Part shown: positions 1 to 12,146 of the stretch, piece by piece
How positions within the stretch are numbered: position 1 is the stretch's first letter
How the letters are laid out: every line of letters starts with the position of its first letter
DNA from: Atrichornis clamosus
Taxonomy: Eukaryota > Chordata > Aves > Passeriformes > Menuridae
DNA length: 64,000 nt
Direction: 5' to 3'
Assembly (NCBI GenBank): GCA_013400975.1
Contig: WBMZ01006336.1
Coordinates: forward strand, 62,001 to 126,000
The notes under the pieces: model-generated
What the model was told of the DNA's origin: nothing
Seen by the model: only the letters and a program-made list of their open reading frames with translations
The model's database searches: none
Position numbers and translations under genes: made by a program

Positions 1-1102
1 CCAACAGGTGGTGAACACTACGGTGAAACATTAAAGCACACATTTAACAGAAGTCATTCATGCTTTCCCCAAAAAAATTGAAGTCTTCACAGAAATCTAT
101 ATGGAAGAATTTTCAGTTTTCCAATGAATATTTCATCTTTTACATGTTAAAAAGTTACTGGACTTCTATATCTCGCCTCACTTGATAAAACAACATTAAC
201 AAAGCTTATGTAATTAGTCAGCCCCCCAAGATCCCAAAAGACCAAAACCCAGTAGACTGAACAGCCTGATTTACAGCCTCAGAAAAGATGCCCTTCTAAG
301 CTGTCTGCCATTAGGTGTTGTACAGAAGACCAGGGCATTCTCTGTAAATTCTCTCTGGATACTTGATTTAAACCATTTCCGTAATAGAGTTGCAGCTGCA
401 GAACAAAAATAGAATAGAAAGAGAGATACCTGGAATTTTTCAAGGGACAAGCCTAGACTAAGTCTGGTAAGACTTACTTCTAGACTGTTAACACAAGCGT
501 AAATTCAGTACAGCTCTGTTGCTTATTTGGAAGGAAGGAATGGTTGCTGGAGTCTAGGAACAGATACAGAAGAATCAGTGCACAAACCCTGTGTTCCTTC
601 TGCCCAAGGTGTCACTGGTGAAGTTTATGGAGAACCTGGTTGAAGAGAACAAATATTATTCTGACTGCTTAAGAACACTTTAACTCTTCAAAACAAGTAC
701 CCTCTAGGCCAAATAAATCTGGCACTGTCTTTTATTGAGAGACTGTCACAAAAGAGAAAAAGCTAGAAATGGGCTACGAATACCTCAACATTTAAGAGTG
801 CCTTGCTTTCAAAGTTTTTTCTTGTGGTAACTATTGCAAGGGGTAGTTTACATCTCTACTCAAAGACTCTTAGGAAGGATAATCTCAAAAACTAATACTT
901 AATACCCTGTATGTATGACTTGAAGTCTCACTTTTAAGAGAGAAAGCACTTATGCAATCAGCTTGCCTGCACAGTGCTGATCATGCAGCTTGTATACAAA
1001 GAACACCTTACTAGAAATGAAGCATAAAAACCTCGGAATATTTTGTACCTTCTGAAACAAATCACTATTGATAATGAAAAATATTACATTTCAGACAATT
1101 GT

Positions 1103-1332
1103 AGAATCATTTAGGGTGGAAAATACCTAAGATCACCGAGTCCAACTGATAACCTGGTACTGCCAAGTCCACCACTAAACCATGTCACTAAGTGCCACAT
1201 CTATACATCTTTTAAACACCTCCAGGGATGGTGACTCATCCACTTTTCTGGGCAGCTGTCCAATGCTTGACCACCCTTTCAGTGAAGAAGTTTATCCTAA
1301 TATCCAATCTAAACCTCCTCTAATGCAACTTG
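1103..1332 (-). repeat. CR1 LINE 3' tail, reverse orientation
   Basis: The segment opens with AGAATCATTTAGGG and continues with CACCGAGTCCAAC, a block reading CACCTCCAGGGATGGTGACTC, TGGGCAGCTGTCCAATGC and an AATATCCAATCTAAACCTCC block. This is the reverse complement of the conserved CR1 3' end (known from the family). It is diverged and 5'-truncated, as most CR1 copies are, and it sits in SLC9A7 intron 1 in the transcribed orientation of that gene. Confidence 0.9.
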
Positions 1333-2008
1333 ATTTGTTAGATTGGTGTTGACCATGCACCATTTAAAATGTCATGTTTATTTTTGGTTTTGTTTGGGTA
1401 CAGAGGTCACTGAAGTGAGAACACGATTTCAGAAAGACACACATAACCACAAGTGCCTTTATCTGGTACGAGCCACAACCTGTGTGATTTCCAGCCCAGT
1501 TCCCTGCTGAAGGAGCCCTGAGGTTTCAGGGAGTGCCAGCTGGCAGGAGCCAGAGGCATTCACACTTTACATCACGCAGTTTGATCAGTGAATTAAATCT
1601 GATCTGTGAATCAGTGGTCTGGATCAATCTGTGAACTCAGAGCTGTTTAGATACAGTTTCTTTCATACGCTTCTGGTAAAGAGCCAGGCACTGAATACTG
1701 AGGGTCCTTCTCTTTCCACCACGTTTCAACCTGAAGGAGACCCGATAGAGATCTTACAGCTGTTTGCAGCTTCTCAGTGGGGTGGCAGAAAAGGGAGGGG
1801 CTGGGTCTTTTGGAAAGTGCACCCCGAATAAGACTGAGGGCAACAAACTTCTTGCAATGCAGGCGAAGAAAATTAGGCAATGCTTGTTTTTTAAAACAAT
1901 GAAGTGGCTAAGCACCAGAACAGGCTGTCACAAAGGCTGTATAATCTCCTTCCCTACACAGAGCCAAAACTCACTGGAGTATGGCCATGAGTGACCCAAG
2001 TTGTGGGG

Positions 2009-2065
2009 GCCTGCTGTGAGCGAAAGGTTGGACAAGATGACCTCCTGAGGTCTTTCTCATGAACA
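2009..2065 (+). repeat. Short CR1-like 3' fragment
   Basis: The block GGTTGGACAAGATGACCTCC followed by TGAGGTCTTTCTCATGAAC matches the last part of the CR1 consensus (GGTTGGACTAGATGACC...AGGTC). Only about 55 bp is recognisable and no 8-bp tail repeats are left, so this is a relic or a chance partial match. Confidence 0.55.
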
Positions 2066-3304
2066 TTTAGACCCCTCAGACAGAGAGTTCATACTGGAAA
2101 AGTTTTTTTAAAATCAACTGAATTGTTTTCCGGGTCAGTCTTGAGGCTTTCTGTTGCTTTGGAGCTGAATTTTAATTTTGTTTTAATGACAGACTGCAAT
2201 AATCCTCACTCAGGAAGTCAGAGGAAAAGAAACAGCGATGAGTCTCATCATAAAAGCCAGAAAGATCCAGTAGATTAAGAAGGGGCTGCTTTTGCTTCCT
2301 GAATCCACCCTGACTTGCCACCTGCCCTGGGCCTCAACTCACCCTGTCGAAAGTAGGCGAAGTGGGTGACCAGGGGATATTCAGCTAATGCCATGTAAGT
2401 ACAGCAAAGCAGATACTGAGATGCGGCAGAGAATGCACTTGTTAGTAGCATTTCTCCTTTCTTTTTTTTTTTTAATGCAATAGTAGTTTATTTTGGAAGT
2501 GACACCAGAGCAAACCACTGACTGGTTTGTGAAGCTGGGCAGCACTGTCAGTGGTGGAAGCCAGTCTTGCCTTGCACAGTCTTGCACAGTTTGTCTGCTC
2601 TTAGTGCAGCCCACACAGAGGCAGAATAGCACATTTTGGGTACCTGGACACCAGCTTCCTCATGGTGAAAGGTGAGACAGTAAAATACCTGTTTGCTTTT
2701 GAAAATGCAGACAAATGCGTTAAAAAAAGACTTATGTTCAAAAGTCTAGATTTTTCGTCCCTATTCCCAAACTGAAGCTTTTATCAGCTTGAAGACAAAG
2801 AAACAAAGATTAAAAAAACTTGGTAAGAAGGATGCATGAAAGCCCTGTACATATTTCCAAGGTGAAAGACTAATAATAATACAGTGTTTATCACATAGAT
2901 CATTTTTCTATTGGATATTTGTGTACATCAAGATATCACAGTTGGAAAGTTTTACTTTAAGTAGCCTAAACACCAGAGGAAGTATTTTTCCTATTACAGG
3001 GTCAACCTTTAAACCTCAAAGTCCACACCTTCACATTTCACGGTGATTTATGAGGAAGTTTCAACACTTTTACAAAATAATTCAAGCATTGTTTCTGATC
3101 CAGAACCGAGCCAATAATATTGCATATTAATAAAATCAGATCACACATTACGTACCATATCCAGAAGCACCAGCAACTCACTCTCTATACCATCTGCTTG
3201 CCATGCACTGTACCACCCTGCGCAGGAGTGCAGAGGAACACCACTACAGAACCCCTTGAAGAAGGGTTAAGCAAGTGTCTGCAGAACGCCAGCCCTCCAA
3301 CAGC

Positions 3305-3850
3305 GTCTGTGCTTCCCCTGTACTCGGCACTGGTGAGGCCACACCTTGAGTGCTGTGTCCAGTTCTGGGCCCCTCTCTACAAGAAGGACAGTGCTGGAGC
3401 GAGTCCAGTTAAGGGCAATAAAGCTGGTGAAGGGTCTGGAGCACAAGTTCTACGAGGAACAGCTGAGGGAGCTGGGGTTGTTTAGCCTGGAGAAGGGAGG
3501 CTCAGGGCAGACCTTATCCCTCTCTACAACCACCTGAAAGGAGTGTGTAGCCAGGTGGGGCTTGGCCTCTTCTCCCAGGCAGCCACTGGCAGGACAAGAG
3601 GACACAGCCTCAAGCTGTGTCAGGGGACGTTCAGGTTGGACATTAGGGAGAATTTATTCACAGAAAGCGTGATTAGACACTGGAATGGGCTGCCCAGGGA
3701 GCTGGTGGGGCCACCATCCCTGGAGGTGTTTAAGGAAAGATTGGACACGGCACTCGGTGCCATGATCTCTTTGACATAGTGTTCAGTCCAGAGTTGGACT
3801 TGATGATCTCAGAGGTCTTTTCCAACCTAATTGTGATTCTGTGATTCTGT
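3305..3850 (+). repeat. CR1 LINE 3' portion, forward orientation
   Basis: A diverged but long match to the CR1 3' region. It contains CTGTACTCGGCACTGGTGAG, CTGGTGAAGGGTCTGGAG, GAGCTGGGGTTGTTTAGCCT, a GACATTAGGGAGAAT block and the terminal GATGATCTCAGAGG...TTCCAACC, and it ends in the tandem octamer-like tail TGATTCTGTGATTCTGT. Open frames across it (3120-3485, 3543-3779) are broken remnants of the element and not a host gene. The apparent start near 3305 is where similarity becomes clear. Confidence 0.93.
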
Positions 3851-4930
3851 CTTGCACTCAGCATGGCTAATCTATTAGCTACTTTCTCAATGGTACAACG
3901 CTGCCAGTGTGGTGTTCACCAGCCTCTCACATCATTGCAGAAGATACAAACTTGGCAGTTTAAGTTCAGCAGAGTAAGCACAAGATAAATCCTCACTACA
4001 GTTCAGTTAAAAAAAGAAAAAATTTAAAAAAGCATTTTTCAACAGGGAAGGCAAGCAGAGGATGTAAATTCTTGAAGTCTGGAGGAAATTCTGGGGATCT
4101 CCAAACCCTAAAATTCTGAATAACAGATTCAAGGTCAGGCTTTGTCATTGCCTTAGGGCTATTTTAGATAAGGAAGTTAAAAGACAGTAAACAAGCGGGT
4201 AATTCTTCCTCCTTGCAGGCAGATATAGCAGGATGCTATCAAGGTCATCTTTGTAATAAGCATTTTATTCACTTTTAAAATAAGCCAAACTAAGCATACT
4301 TTTGAATTTAAATAAACAGATTACACAAAAAAGTTATTGGCACACTGTGTGGAACCAAATGTCAAATTAACTTGTTGGCTCTGTGCTGCCAGACACATGT
4401 GCACTGTGCACTCTTGCCTTCTCAAAAGCCTTTGGTTTCAAAAAACTCACAGGAGTGAAGGGATCTAATTCTTTTTCAGGTTGTATAATGTTAGTGTGAT
4501 TTACATACTTGTATAGAGAAAGGGTCAAAAAAAAAGTATGAACTAAAGCAGGCAGGTATACTTTATTCTGTAATGCACATCCTTCCTGATGATGGGGTTA
4601 AAGCACAGGTTCAAGGTAGAAAAAGTGTGATTTAAAAATACAACTATTAAGAGATTCAAACAGAAGATTGCTTTGGAATTTCAATAGTTAATTTCTGAAA
4701 AACTATTAAGTTTCACATATAGCTTCACATTTGGACAGGAAAGCTATAACTCCAGAAAAATTAGTTTTTTCCAAATAATTTGGGGGGATGAGTAGACACT
4801 ATTAGCAAGATGGCAACCAGAGAAACAGGATCATAAATATGTGGCAAAATGATAGCCAGTAAGAAAAATGTTCCTTGTACTATCCTCTAGCATCTAAAAT
4901 CCAGAAAAGACAAAAAAAGTTTAAAAGTGT

Positions 4931-4967
4931 TAAAAAAAGAAAAGAAAGAAAGAAAGAAAAAGAAACC
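4931..4967. repeat. AAAG microsatellite
   Basis: A run of about 37 bases made of AAAG/GAAA units, located in SLC9A7 intron 1. It is a simple repeat with no further feature. Confidence 0.9.
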
Positions 4968-7900
4968 CACAAACCCTACAGCATGTATCGAATAGCCTGA
5001 AGTGACACTCGGCCCTGGAAGGAACTGGTGTCCTGTGTAAGCACACGTGGCCTCTGGTCCAAGCACGGGACTATGAGTCAAGGCTCCTGAGCCAAACCCC
5101 AGCCTCAGTATGACTCAGTGAAAGAGCTGGGACAAGTCACAGAAGACAATTTAAAGAGACAATCTCAACTTAGAAATAAAATACCACCGTTACAAAGGGC
5201 ACAGGTATTTGTCAGAGATTACAAAGGATAGAGAATCTGCAACTGTTCTCAACTCAGATGTTTTCAAGTTCGGTTACCACATAACCATTGTTTCATGCAA
5301 CACAGATTTAACAAAGCATTTGCTGTTAAATATTTTATAAGTAACATTTTAAAAGCTTCTTTATACTTTCAAAAATATCATTTTCCCTCCTTAGCTAGAA
5401 AACCTAAAGCAGTGAAAGCCATGCACGTACGTTCCTGGCAGTGGGCCAGCACAAAGACACCGACCTCTGCCCCGCTCCCTTTCCTTGCCTCACACTGGAG
5501 TGACTCCCTAACAGAGTGCCAACTGCAATGAGTCCCGTTCCCCCACGGCAGGAGCAGAGCTGAGGCATTTCTTTCAACACAGAGTTTAAGCCAGATGAGG
5601 AAAACCCCAAGCACTGAGATTCTTTCCCCCAGGCACATCAGTGACCAGGCTGACAGGCACCCAGAAGAACTAAAAGCAGGACCAGCAGCAGCTCTATAGT
5701 ATATAACAGAAAGCTTTCTATTTAACCTTTGTGTTTTGTTACAGCTTTTCCTCCCATTTGCATGTTAAAAACACTCAGCATATCTCAAACAAGAGGCCAC
5801 AAGTTCCTTAGAGTCTGAAAAATAATAATGTCAAGGCCTTTTGTTACAAAAAGATTTACAGTAATAGCACCTGGCTCAGGCACTAGCAAGAAACTAAGCT
5901 TCCCAGTTCAAAAGAAAAAAACCCCAGAAAATAATTATCCCCCCTCCTAAGATGTGCTGTAAAGCTTCAGCAGAAGGGGTTATTAATCTGTCATTGCAAG
6001 GAGTCAGGCTTCAATCTGTAACCCAATTGAAACTCATTAAGGAGCACCAATCTCTTTGCTGACACTGTCATTTCATTTTGAAGGTTTGACTTAAGAAGAA
6101 GAGGAAGGGGGAAGGGGCAGGAAATACATCCATCTTGGTACAGCTTTGGGCTCAGAGACCCCACAATAGCTACAGGGAGTGTAGCTAAGTCTGTTTGCTT
6201 ACTAGGAACAGTTTGAGATCCCAGCTTCAGGCCTTCACTCATTTGAGGAAAACAATGGAAATGTGTGGAAGCCTTCATCCTAAAAACCATTTCTGGTTCT
6301 GGGAACTTCTCATTAGGACAGGGGCCAAAACAAAGTCTTAGGAAGAAAAGAAGAAGAAGACATTTGAGCAAGGTGAACGAAATAAAATCTGAATCAGAAA
6401 TTTCTCCTTGAGACAACTTAAAACATTCCAGTACTTCTCTCTTCCCAAAGACCTTTTTGCACCAAGCCCTTTCTATTTACTAACAACACAAACTTCTACC
6501 TGTAGAAAAAGCAAAGGTTTCAAATTGACTGAATTTTCAGGAAAGGAAATCATTTTTTGCTGAGGCAAGTTCCACGTTCTGTAACTGTGGGCAGAAAACC
6601 AATCAGCACTTGTATACAAAATGGTTTGTGGCTTACAGAGAAATGTACCGACCCAAAAGACAGAAATAGCAGCAAGATGACAACTCTGGCTTTCTGTGAT
6701 CATTATGTCTGACCATAGAAGCCTTGTTGTTACAACATCCAAACACACACAGTCTAACAGAAGATCTATCCTGTGTCATAGGAACAACCTGCCCCTTATA
6801 GACACCTCCCAGAGGAGAGCCAAGAAGCCACATGTTCCCTCTCTTTCGCCTTTCTGGGTGACTGCTCTGAGCACAAGCACTTCATTGACCATGGCCTTCC
6901 CACAACCACACCACAATTCTCAATCCCACTGTACAGCTGTTCTAACATCCATCCCTATTTGCATGCTTTGAAGCAAAATAAAAAGCCAGTAAATACTCTT
7001 CTAGGACCTTATGGACAGCTAAACAGAAGAGCAAGGAAATCTACTGTTACTTGTTTTCATATGTAGTGCAAAATTTAAGCAGTTTCTTTAGTATTAACTG
7101 CAGAAGACAGAAAAAGACTGCTGTCACAGCCTGCAGTGTATGAGCAGTTTCATGGCACTTCTGCCTTCCTGACTGATTCCCATCAGCTGGAGAAGAAAGA
7201 ATGCACTTCGAGCTGCAAGAAAAGCCATCCAAAAGCGCAGCCAGCTTACAAGCAGCACATTGTCCAGAGGCCCCACAGCTGCAATTCCCAACCTCCTCCA
7301 CCGCCTGTTACCACACTCCTTCTTTCCTCCTAACCTGGTACAAGCTTTACTTTTTTCCAGCCGAGCTCACCCTGCAGTTGGTAGTCACTAACTTCTTGCA
7401 CTGCTCCCACTACAGACTGATGCCTCCTTGCCTGCTCCTGGCACATCCCAGGTGCTGCTGTAGCCTGACATTTCTGCCACCACTTACATCTTTTCTAGCA
7501 CCAGTGGCACCAGCATGATCCCCGAGCAACCATATCCATTTCAACTCTCCTCTGCATTCTACCTCAACTCTAACCCCAGCACATCTCACCAGTGGCACAG
7601 AAGTGGACGGGGACCTATGAGTTCATGTCTCCTCCTAGGAAAAGGTTTCTGCTGAGTGCTAATAAAATCAGATTTACGAGAGATGAAGAACAGCCAGTTG
7701 CTGCTACACGGAATAATCTGACCCACTGACATCCAGGGCAGCGACTGACACCACAGGGTTTTGGTGCAAGGCCCCTTGGCAGGACAGAAAAAGGTAAGGA
7801 GTAAAACTCCCTTCCAAAGGCTGATCCCATTGAGCAGAACCATTGTGCACCCCATGAGCTTGCTCTTATCCAAGCCATTTCAAGTGCATAAAGCACATTT

Positions 7901-10900
7901 TTTATTTATGTTGTCTTTTGGCCATTCATTCCTTTCCCCTGTATTCTTTCAAATAAACACAACCTCAAGAACAAACATAAGAGATTCTCAGGTTGAGACA
8001 GCAGGTTTTCCCACACAAACAAGTTCAACGCAACAACTCTCAGCCCCACACTAAAATCCTGGGTTTGGACACGTGTAAAATAATTGTTGTAAAGCAGTTC
8101 TTGCATCCCAAGGTAGATGAGCATCCTGTCAGAAAGACACAAAGTCAAAAGAAGACTCTTCATTTCACTTTTTTCATACCACAGAGTTTTCAGTGCTGTT
8201 TTCAGATAAGTGCCACAAAAATTCCCTTCAAACTCCTTAAGTTTTCTCATGACACGATTTATATTAATTCAAAAATATCCATTTTCATCAATGCAACTAT
8301 GTCTACTCAGTTCAGTTAGAAAATTGCCTAAGTCAACTTGTTCTTTAAATAATTGACTGCATATGCTACTTATAAAAACCTGTGAATTTACACATTTGCC
8401 ACCAGAAGTATGAACAAATCCCACTTTGCATAAAACTAGAGGATGGAGTATGGACTCACACCACATGAGGCAGCACAGAGAGTAGCAGGCCATGAAACCA
8501 AGTACTGCTGCTTACCATGCACATCCTTTACCATTTTTACATACATGAGTTTAAGTAACTTGCCACATGACTGCTCAGATGTAACCTTTACAGCCTTTTC
8601 TTTTCACTCTTCCATTTAGATTTTTCAAGTGAAATACAGTATCAGCTAATTTTGGCTTCTATTCAACTTCACTTCTCCAAAGAAACTCTTTTCTTAGCCT
8701 AAGAAAATACTTGATGGAAGAGTACAAAGGCCAGCGACAGCAGCATGCAATACAACATAACGCATTTTGCAACTGCCACTCCAAACCTAAAAAAAGAAGT
8801 ACCTCATTTAACAGCAACGTGCCTGTTAGGGCCCTGGTATCAGACAAGTAGTTGAAACTAACAGAAAAAAACCCCCAACAAACCCAAAATAATGGCACAT
8901 CTAGATATGAGGTTACTCCACACTGCACTTCAGTGCTGAGACAATCTACATCCATCAACATTGCTCATGGAGAGAGCTCTCATTGGAGAACATGCAACTC
9001 TTTGCAACTAGATTTTAATTTTTAAAAATTACATGCTAGAACTAATGCTTTTGGACAATGCCGTTAAGAGATCCATGACTAATTAGATACTTGGAGAAAC
9101 GCCTCTTGAAACTTTAAAAAGTACTTACTCCAAGATGTTACCATATGAACTTGCAGATTAAATGGCTGTGTATGTGCGCTTATTAATACCCTCACAGCAC
9201 AAAAGCTGGACCAATAGCTGACACACAAAGACTGCAGTTTTACTTCAGTGGAGGTAAAGTATCTAGGGCAATTCACTGCAAAATTCTATTTTGCCTTTAC
9301 CAAGCTTTGTTTTGGTGCCAGAACTCTGTATACCTTGACATTTAGGGAATCCACCAGAAGTGGTGAATGGCTCTTGTCCAGAGCCAGCAGGAAACACAGC
9401 TGTCATCTCTTCCTCTTCCAAGCAGCCAAGTGTTAAAACAAAGAGGAACCAGTCAGAGCCTAGGATGTTCCATTTCTCCCATTGCTGCTCAAAGCATCAA
9501 GTCAGAAGAAAAATAGCATTTCCTTTCATCCCACTGCTCGAGGCTTCCAGTTCAACGGAGCATTTTCAGCCCAACATGATACTTTTTACACCCCAGAAGA
9601 CACATTTTAATGTGTCTCAAAGTATTAGAGTTGAGTACATATACACCTCATAGGCAGACACTGACTTTCCTTTGCACAGTTCATGTTAAAAAAGCCACAG
9701 ATGTGCTGTAAATGAAGTTCATTTTTTTCAGACACAAAGTCCCTGGCGCACTTGAAGAGAGTTCTAATTTAACCATTTGCCTTTTAAAAGCCATTAGCAG
9801 TTTGCAAGAGGTCCCCCACATTTATCTTTCAGGCCATTCATCAAGATGGGTGGGGAAAAAAGAACAGCACGAAGCTGCAAACAAAACAAATTAAAGTGTA
9901 AGCTCCGACTTTAGTCTGACAAACAAATCTAAAAATTCAAGCTCAAGTTCAACATTTAAAGACGTATTCGGACAAAGCATTTACAACTTACAAATGTCAT
10001 AACTACAGAGAAAAAGAAATGATCAAAAATTGATTCCTCCTCCAGAGGAAAAAGAAAAAATAGAAAAAAAAGGAAAGTTACTTTTTTTTTTCTTTAGGAT
10101 GTCAGCTGAATGTTACTTGTTAAAACCACTTTTCAGACCTAAAAAAGCCACTTCTGTGGGTTTAAAGGCTGAAATGTTTTTGGAAGAGTTTTAGAAAACT
10201 CCCAAACCACATAACAGAGCTTTTCAATTTAAGCTACACAGCTCCTTACACACAAGTAATTCAAAATGTTATCAACTGTAGCATGGATTCCCTTGGTGAA
10301 ACATGCCAATGTAATGACAAATATTTTTAATTTGTGCGTTACATTTTACTGGCTAAGGGTGTGCAGAAAGAAGGAAGTCAGATTCTTCACTTCGGCTGCC
10401 CAAAAACCAGAAAAGGCAGCAGTTTCAGCAGCAGCCTCCAACTCGAGCTAGCAAATTTGGAGCACAGCATGCAAAGGGTGAACACTTTCCACTGTTACAA
10501 GTCCAACTGGTGGGATTCTGCAGATGATTAACAATCCTAAAATTTGACTCCTGTGTATGCAAAGAAACACAGAGTTCAAATAAGTTTGTAATAAAAGAGC
10601 TCTTATGTTCACAGATGCTGCCTAAACCTGTTTATTCAGACCATATTTCTATGAGATGCCCCATGGCTTTTTGCTGGAGACAAAAATAAAAATTTGTCCT
10701 TATGAAGCAGGCTCAGCTGTGTTTTCCTAGCACATCAGCAGACCTTTATCTGCTGCTTTGACTGTTGCCATTTCACTGGCAGATGCAGGTTCCCCCTCTC
10801 ATTCATCTCCTGTGTTCCTGCTGGAAAAGTCTAGGTCCCAGTGAGCCACTCAGCAATAAGCACACAGCCAGAACACGCAGGCTGCAGCACTACCTGGACA

Positions 10901-11962
10901 CTCCTAACACCAATCCTCCTAAAAAAGGCCACCTGACACTAGTTTCCACTGATCAGGAGCAAAACCAAGGTCCTGATGTGCTATAAAAAGTATTCTTTCT
11001 CCAAACTGCTTAAAAGTTTAATACAACAAGAGCATGGAGCCATAAAATTGGTTATTACTCTACCCATCAGATACAGTGCTATAAGACCACCCCTGACTTT
11101 AAAGAGCCTGGTGAGAACTCCAGCAAAAGCACAAGGTGGCTTTTAAAAGAACTGCTCTCACTCTGAGGTTGCAGATTATGAGGCTTATTAAATATTAAGG
11201 CCAAAAAAATTGCAGAAATGTCAAAAAGACTCAAGATTTTGCAATCCAATACTGACAGGCTGAGCGGTCTCTGTGGTATCCTCACCTAATGTTGCTGTAG
11301 ATTTGGCAAAAGGTGTGATTGCATGAAGGTAATTTGACTTTTTTTCAGACAAGGAGTAGAGAATATTTCTGTCAGAACAACATTTCACAGTTCCAGTTGC
11401 TGAGGAAATAGCTCATAAAAGCAAGGCAAGTTCTGTCAAATAAAATTTGTATCATTCTATTTTGCTAGACTTAAGTATTATCCTTATTGATGCCTGTGCT
11501 TTAAAATAAATTTATTGTAAAAGATTAACTAGAGACCTCCATAAAAGATTTTTGAAAGGGAATTCAATAAAGAAAGTCAAGACTTCTTTAAAAAAAAAGA
11601 CTCGAACAAAAGTGACAGTAGTGAGAACAGATATTGTAGCTGTTAAAAGAATCACTACACTAGGAAGGAAAATCCAAATAAAGTTATGAATATTTCCAAA
11701 GAGGCTTCCATCATAATTCTGCCATTGGTTATGAAAGATTAGAAACAGTTCTGTATATTTAGCTAGGCTTCCACTAAACTACAGCACTAACTCATGGGAC
11801 ATCAGAAATCCCACGGATGCTGAAGAAGGGAGGGCACCGTGACATAGTTCAGAGAGGGATGACAAAGGCTGAGTGATGGCAAGCTGACTGACAATGTAGC
11901 AAAGACAAAAACACTTCCCAAGATGTGTAGTGCAAAGAAGGTGTGACCAAAACTGCATGGAG

Positions 11963-12000
11963 CTGCATCCCCTGACTTTCCCTGCATCCCCTGACTTTCC
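11963..12000. repeat. Perfect 19-bp tandem duplication
   Basis: The unit CTGCATCCCCTGACTTTCC is present twice back to back (11963-11981 and 11982-12000) with no mismatch. It looks like a recent small duplication, or an assembly or replication slippage product, in intronic DNA. Confidence 0.95.
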
Positions 12001-12065
12001 TCTTCCCTCTATCACTGGTATCATTGCTTTACCTTAACTCCAATAGAATGTTTCTGTGTAGAACA

Positions 12066-12146
12066 CAATTTTCTAAAGCAAAATGAAGTGTTCCACCCTG
12101 CACAAGAAGCACAATAAACTTCATTTCAGTTTGCTTTAGAAAATTG
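12066..12146. repeat. Inverted repeat / hairpin-forming sequence
   Basis: The left arm 12066-12082 (CAATTTTCTAAAGCAAA) is the exact reverse complement of 12130-12146. A second paired block, 12083-12089 (ATGAAGT), pairs with 12118-12124 (ACTTCAT), leaving a 5-nt bulge on the 3' arm (12125-12129). Together this gives about 24 paired positions around a loop of about 28 nt, the size of a precursor microRNA or a small foldback element. I see no flanking target-site duplication and do not recognise it as a named family. It lies in SLC9A7 intron 1 and would fold in either transcription direction. Confidence 0.85.

Noticed and set aside
3140..3172. Minus-strand GYGT codons resembling the RYGT of NHE7 exon 2
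   Set aside because: The frame hits a stop immediately after and flanking residues do not match LIVGVILRYGTPA.
3120..3779. Three plus-strand frames that could suggest a small gene
   Set aside because: They lie mostly over a CR1 3' region whose sequence order is clear; the frames are element remnants.
5991..6416. 141-codon minus-strand frame in SLC9A7 intron 1
   Set aside because: No domain, no match to NHE7, and composition like surrounding intron; best explained by chance.
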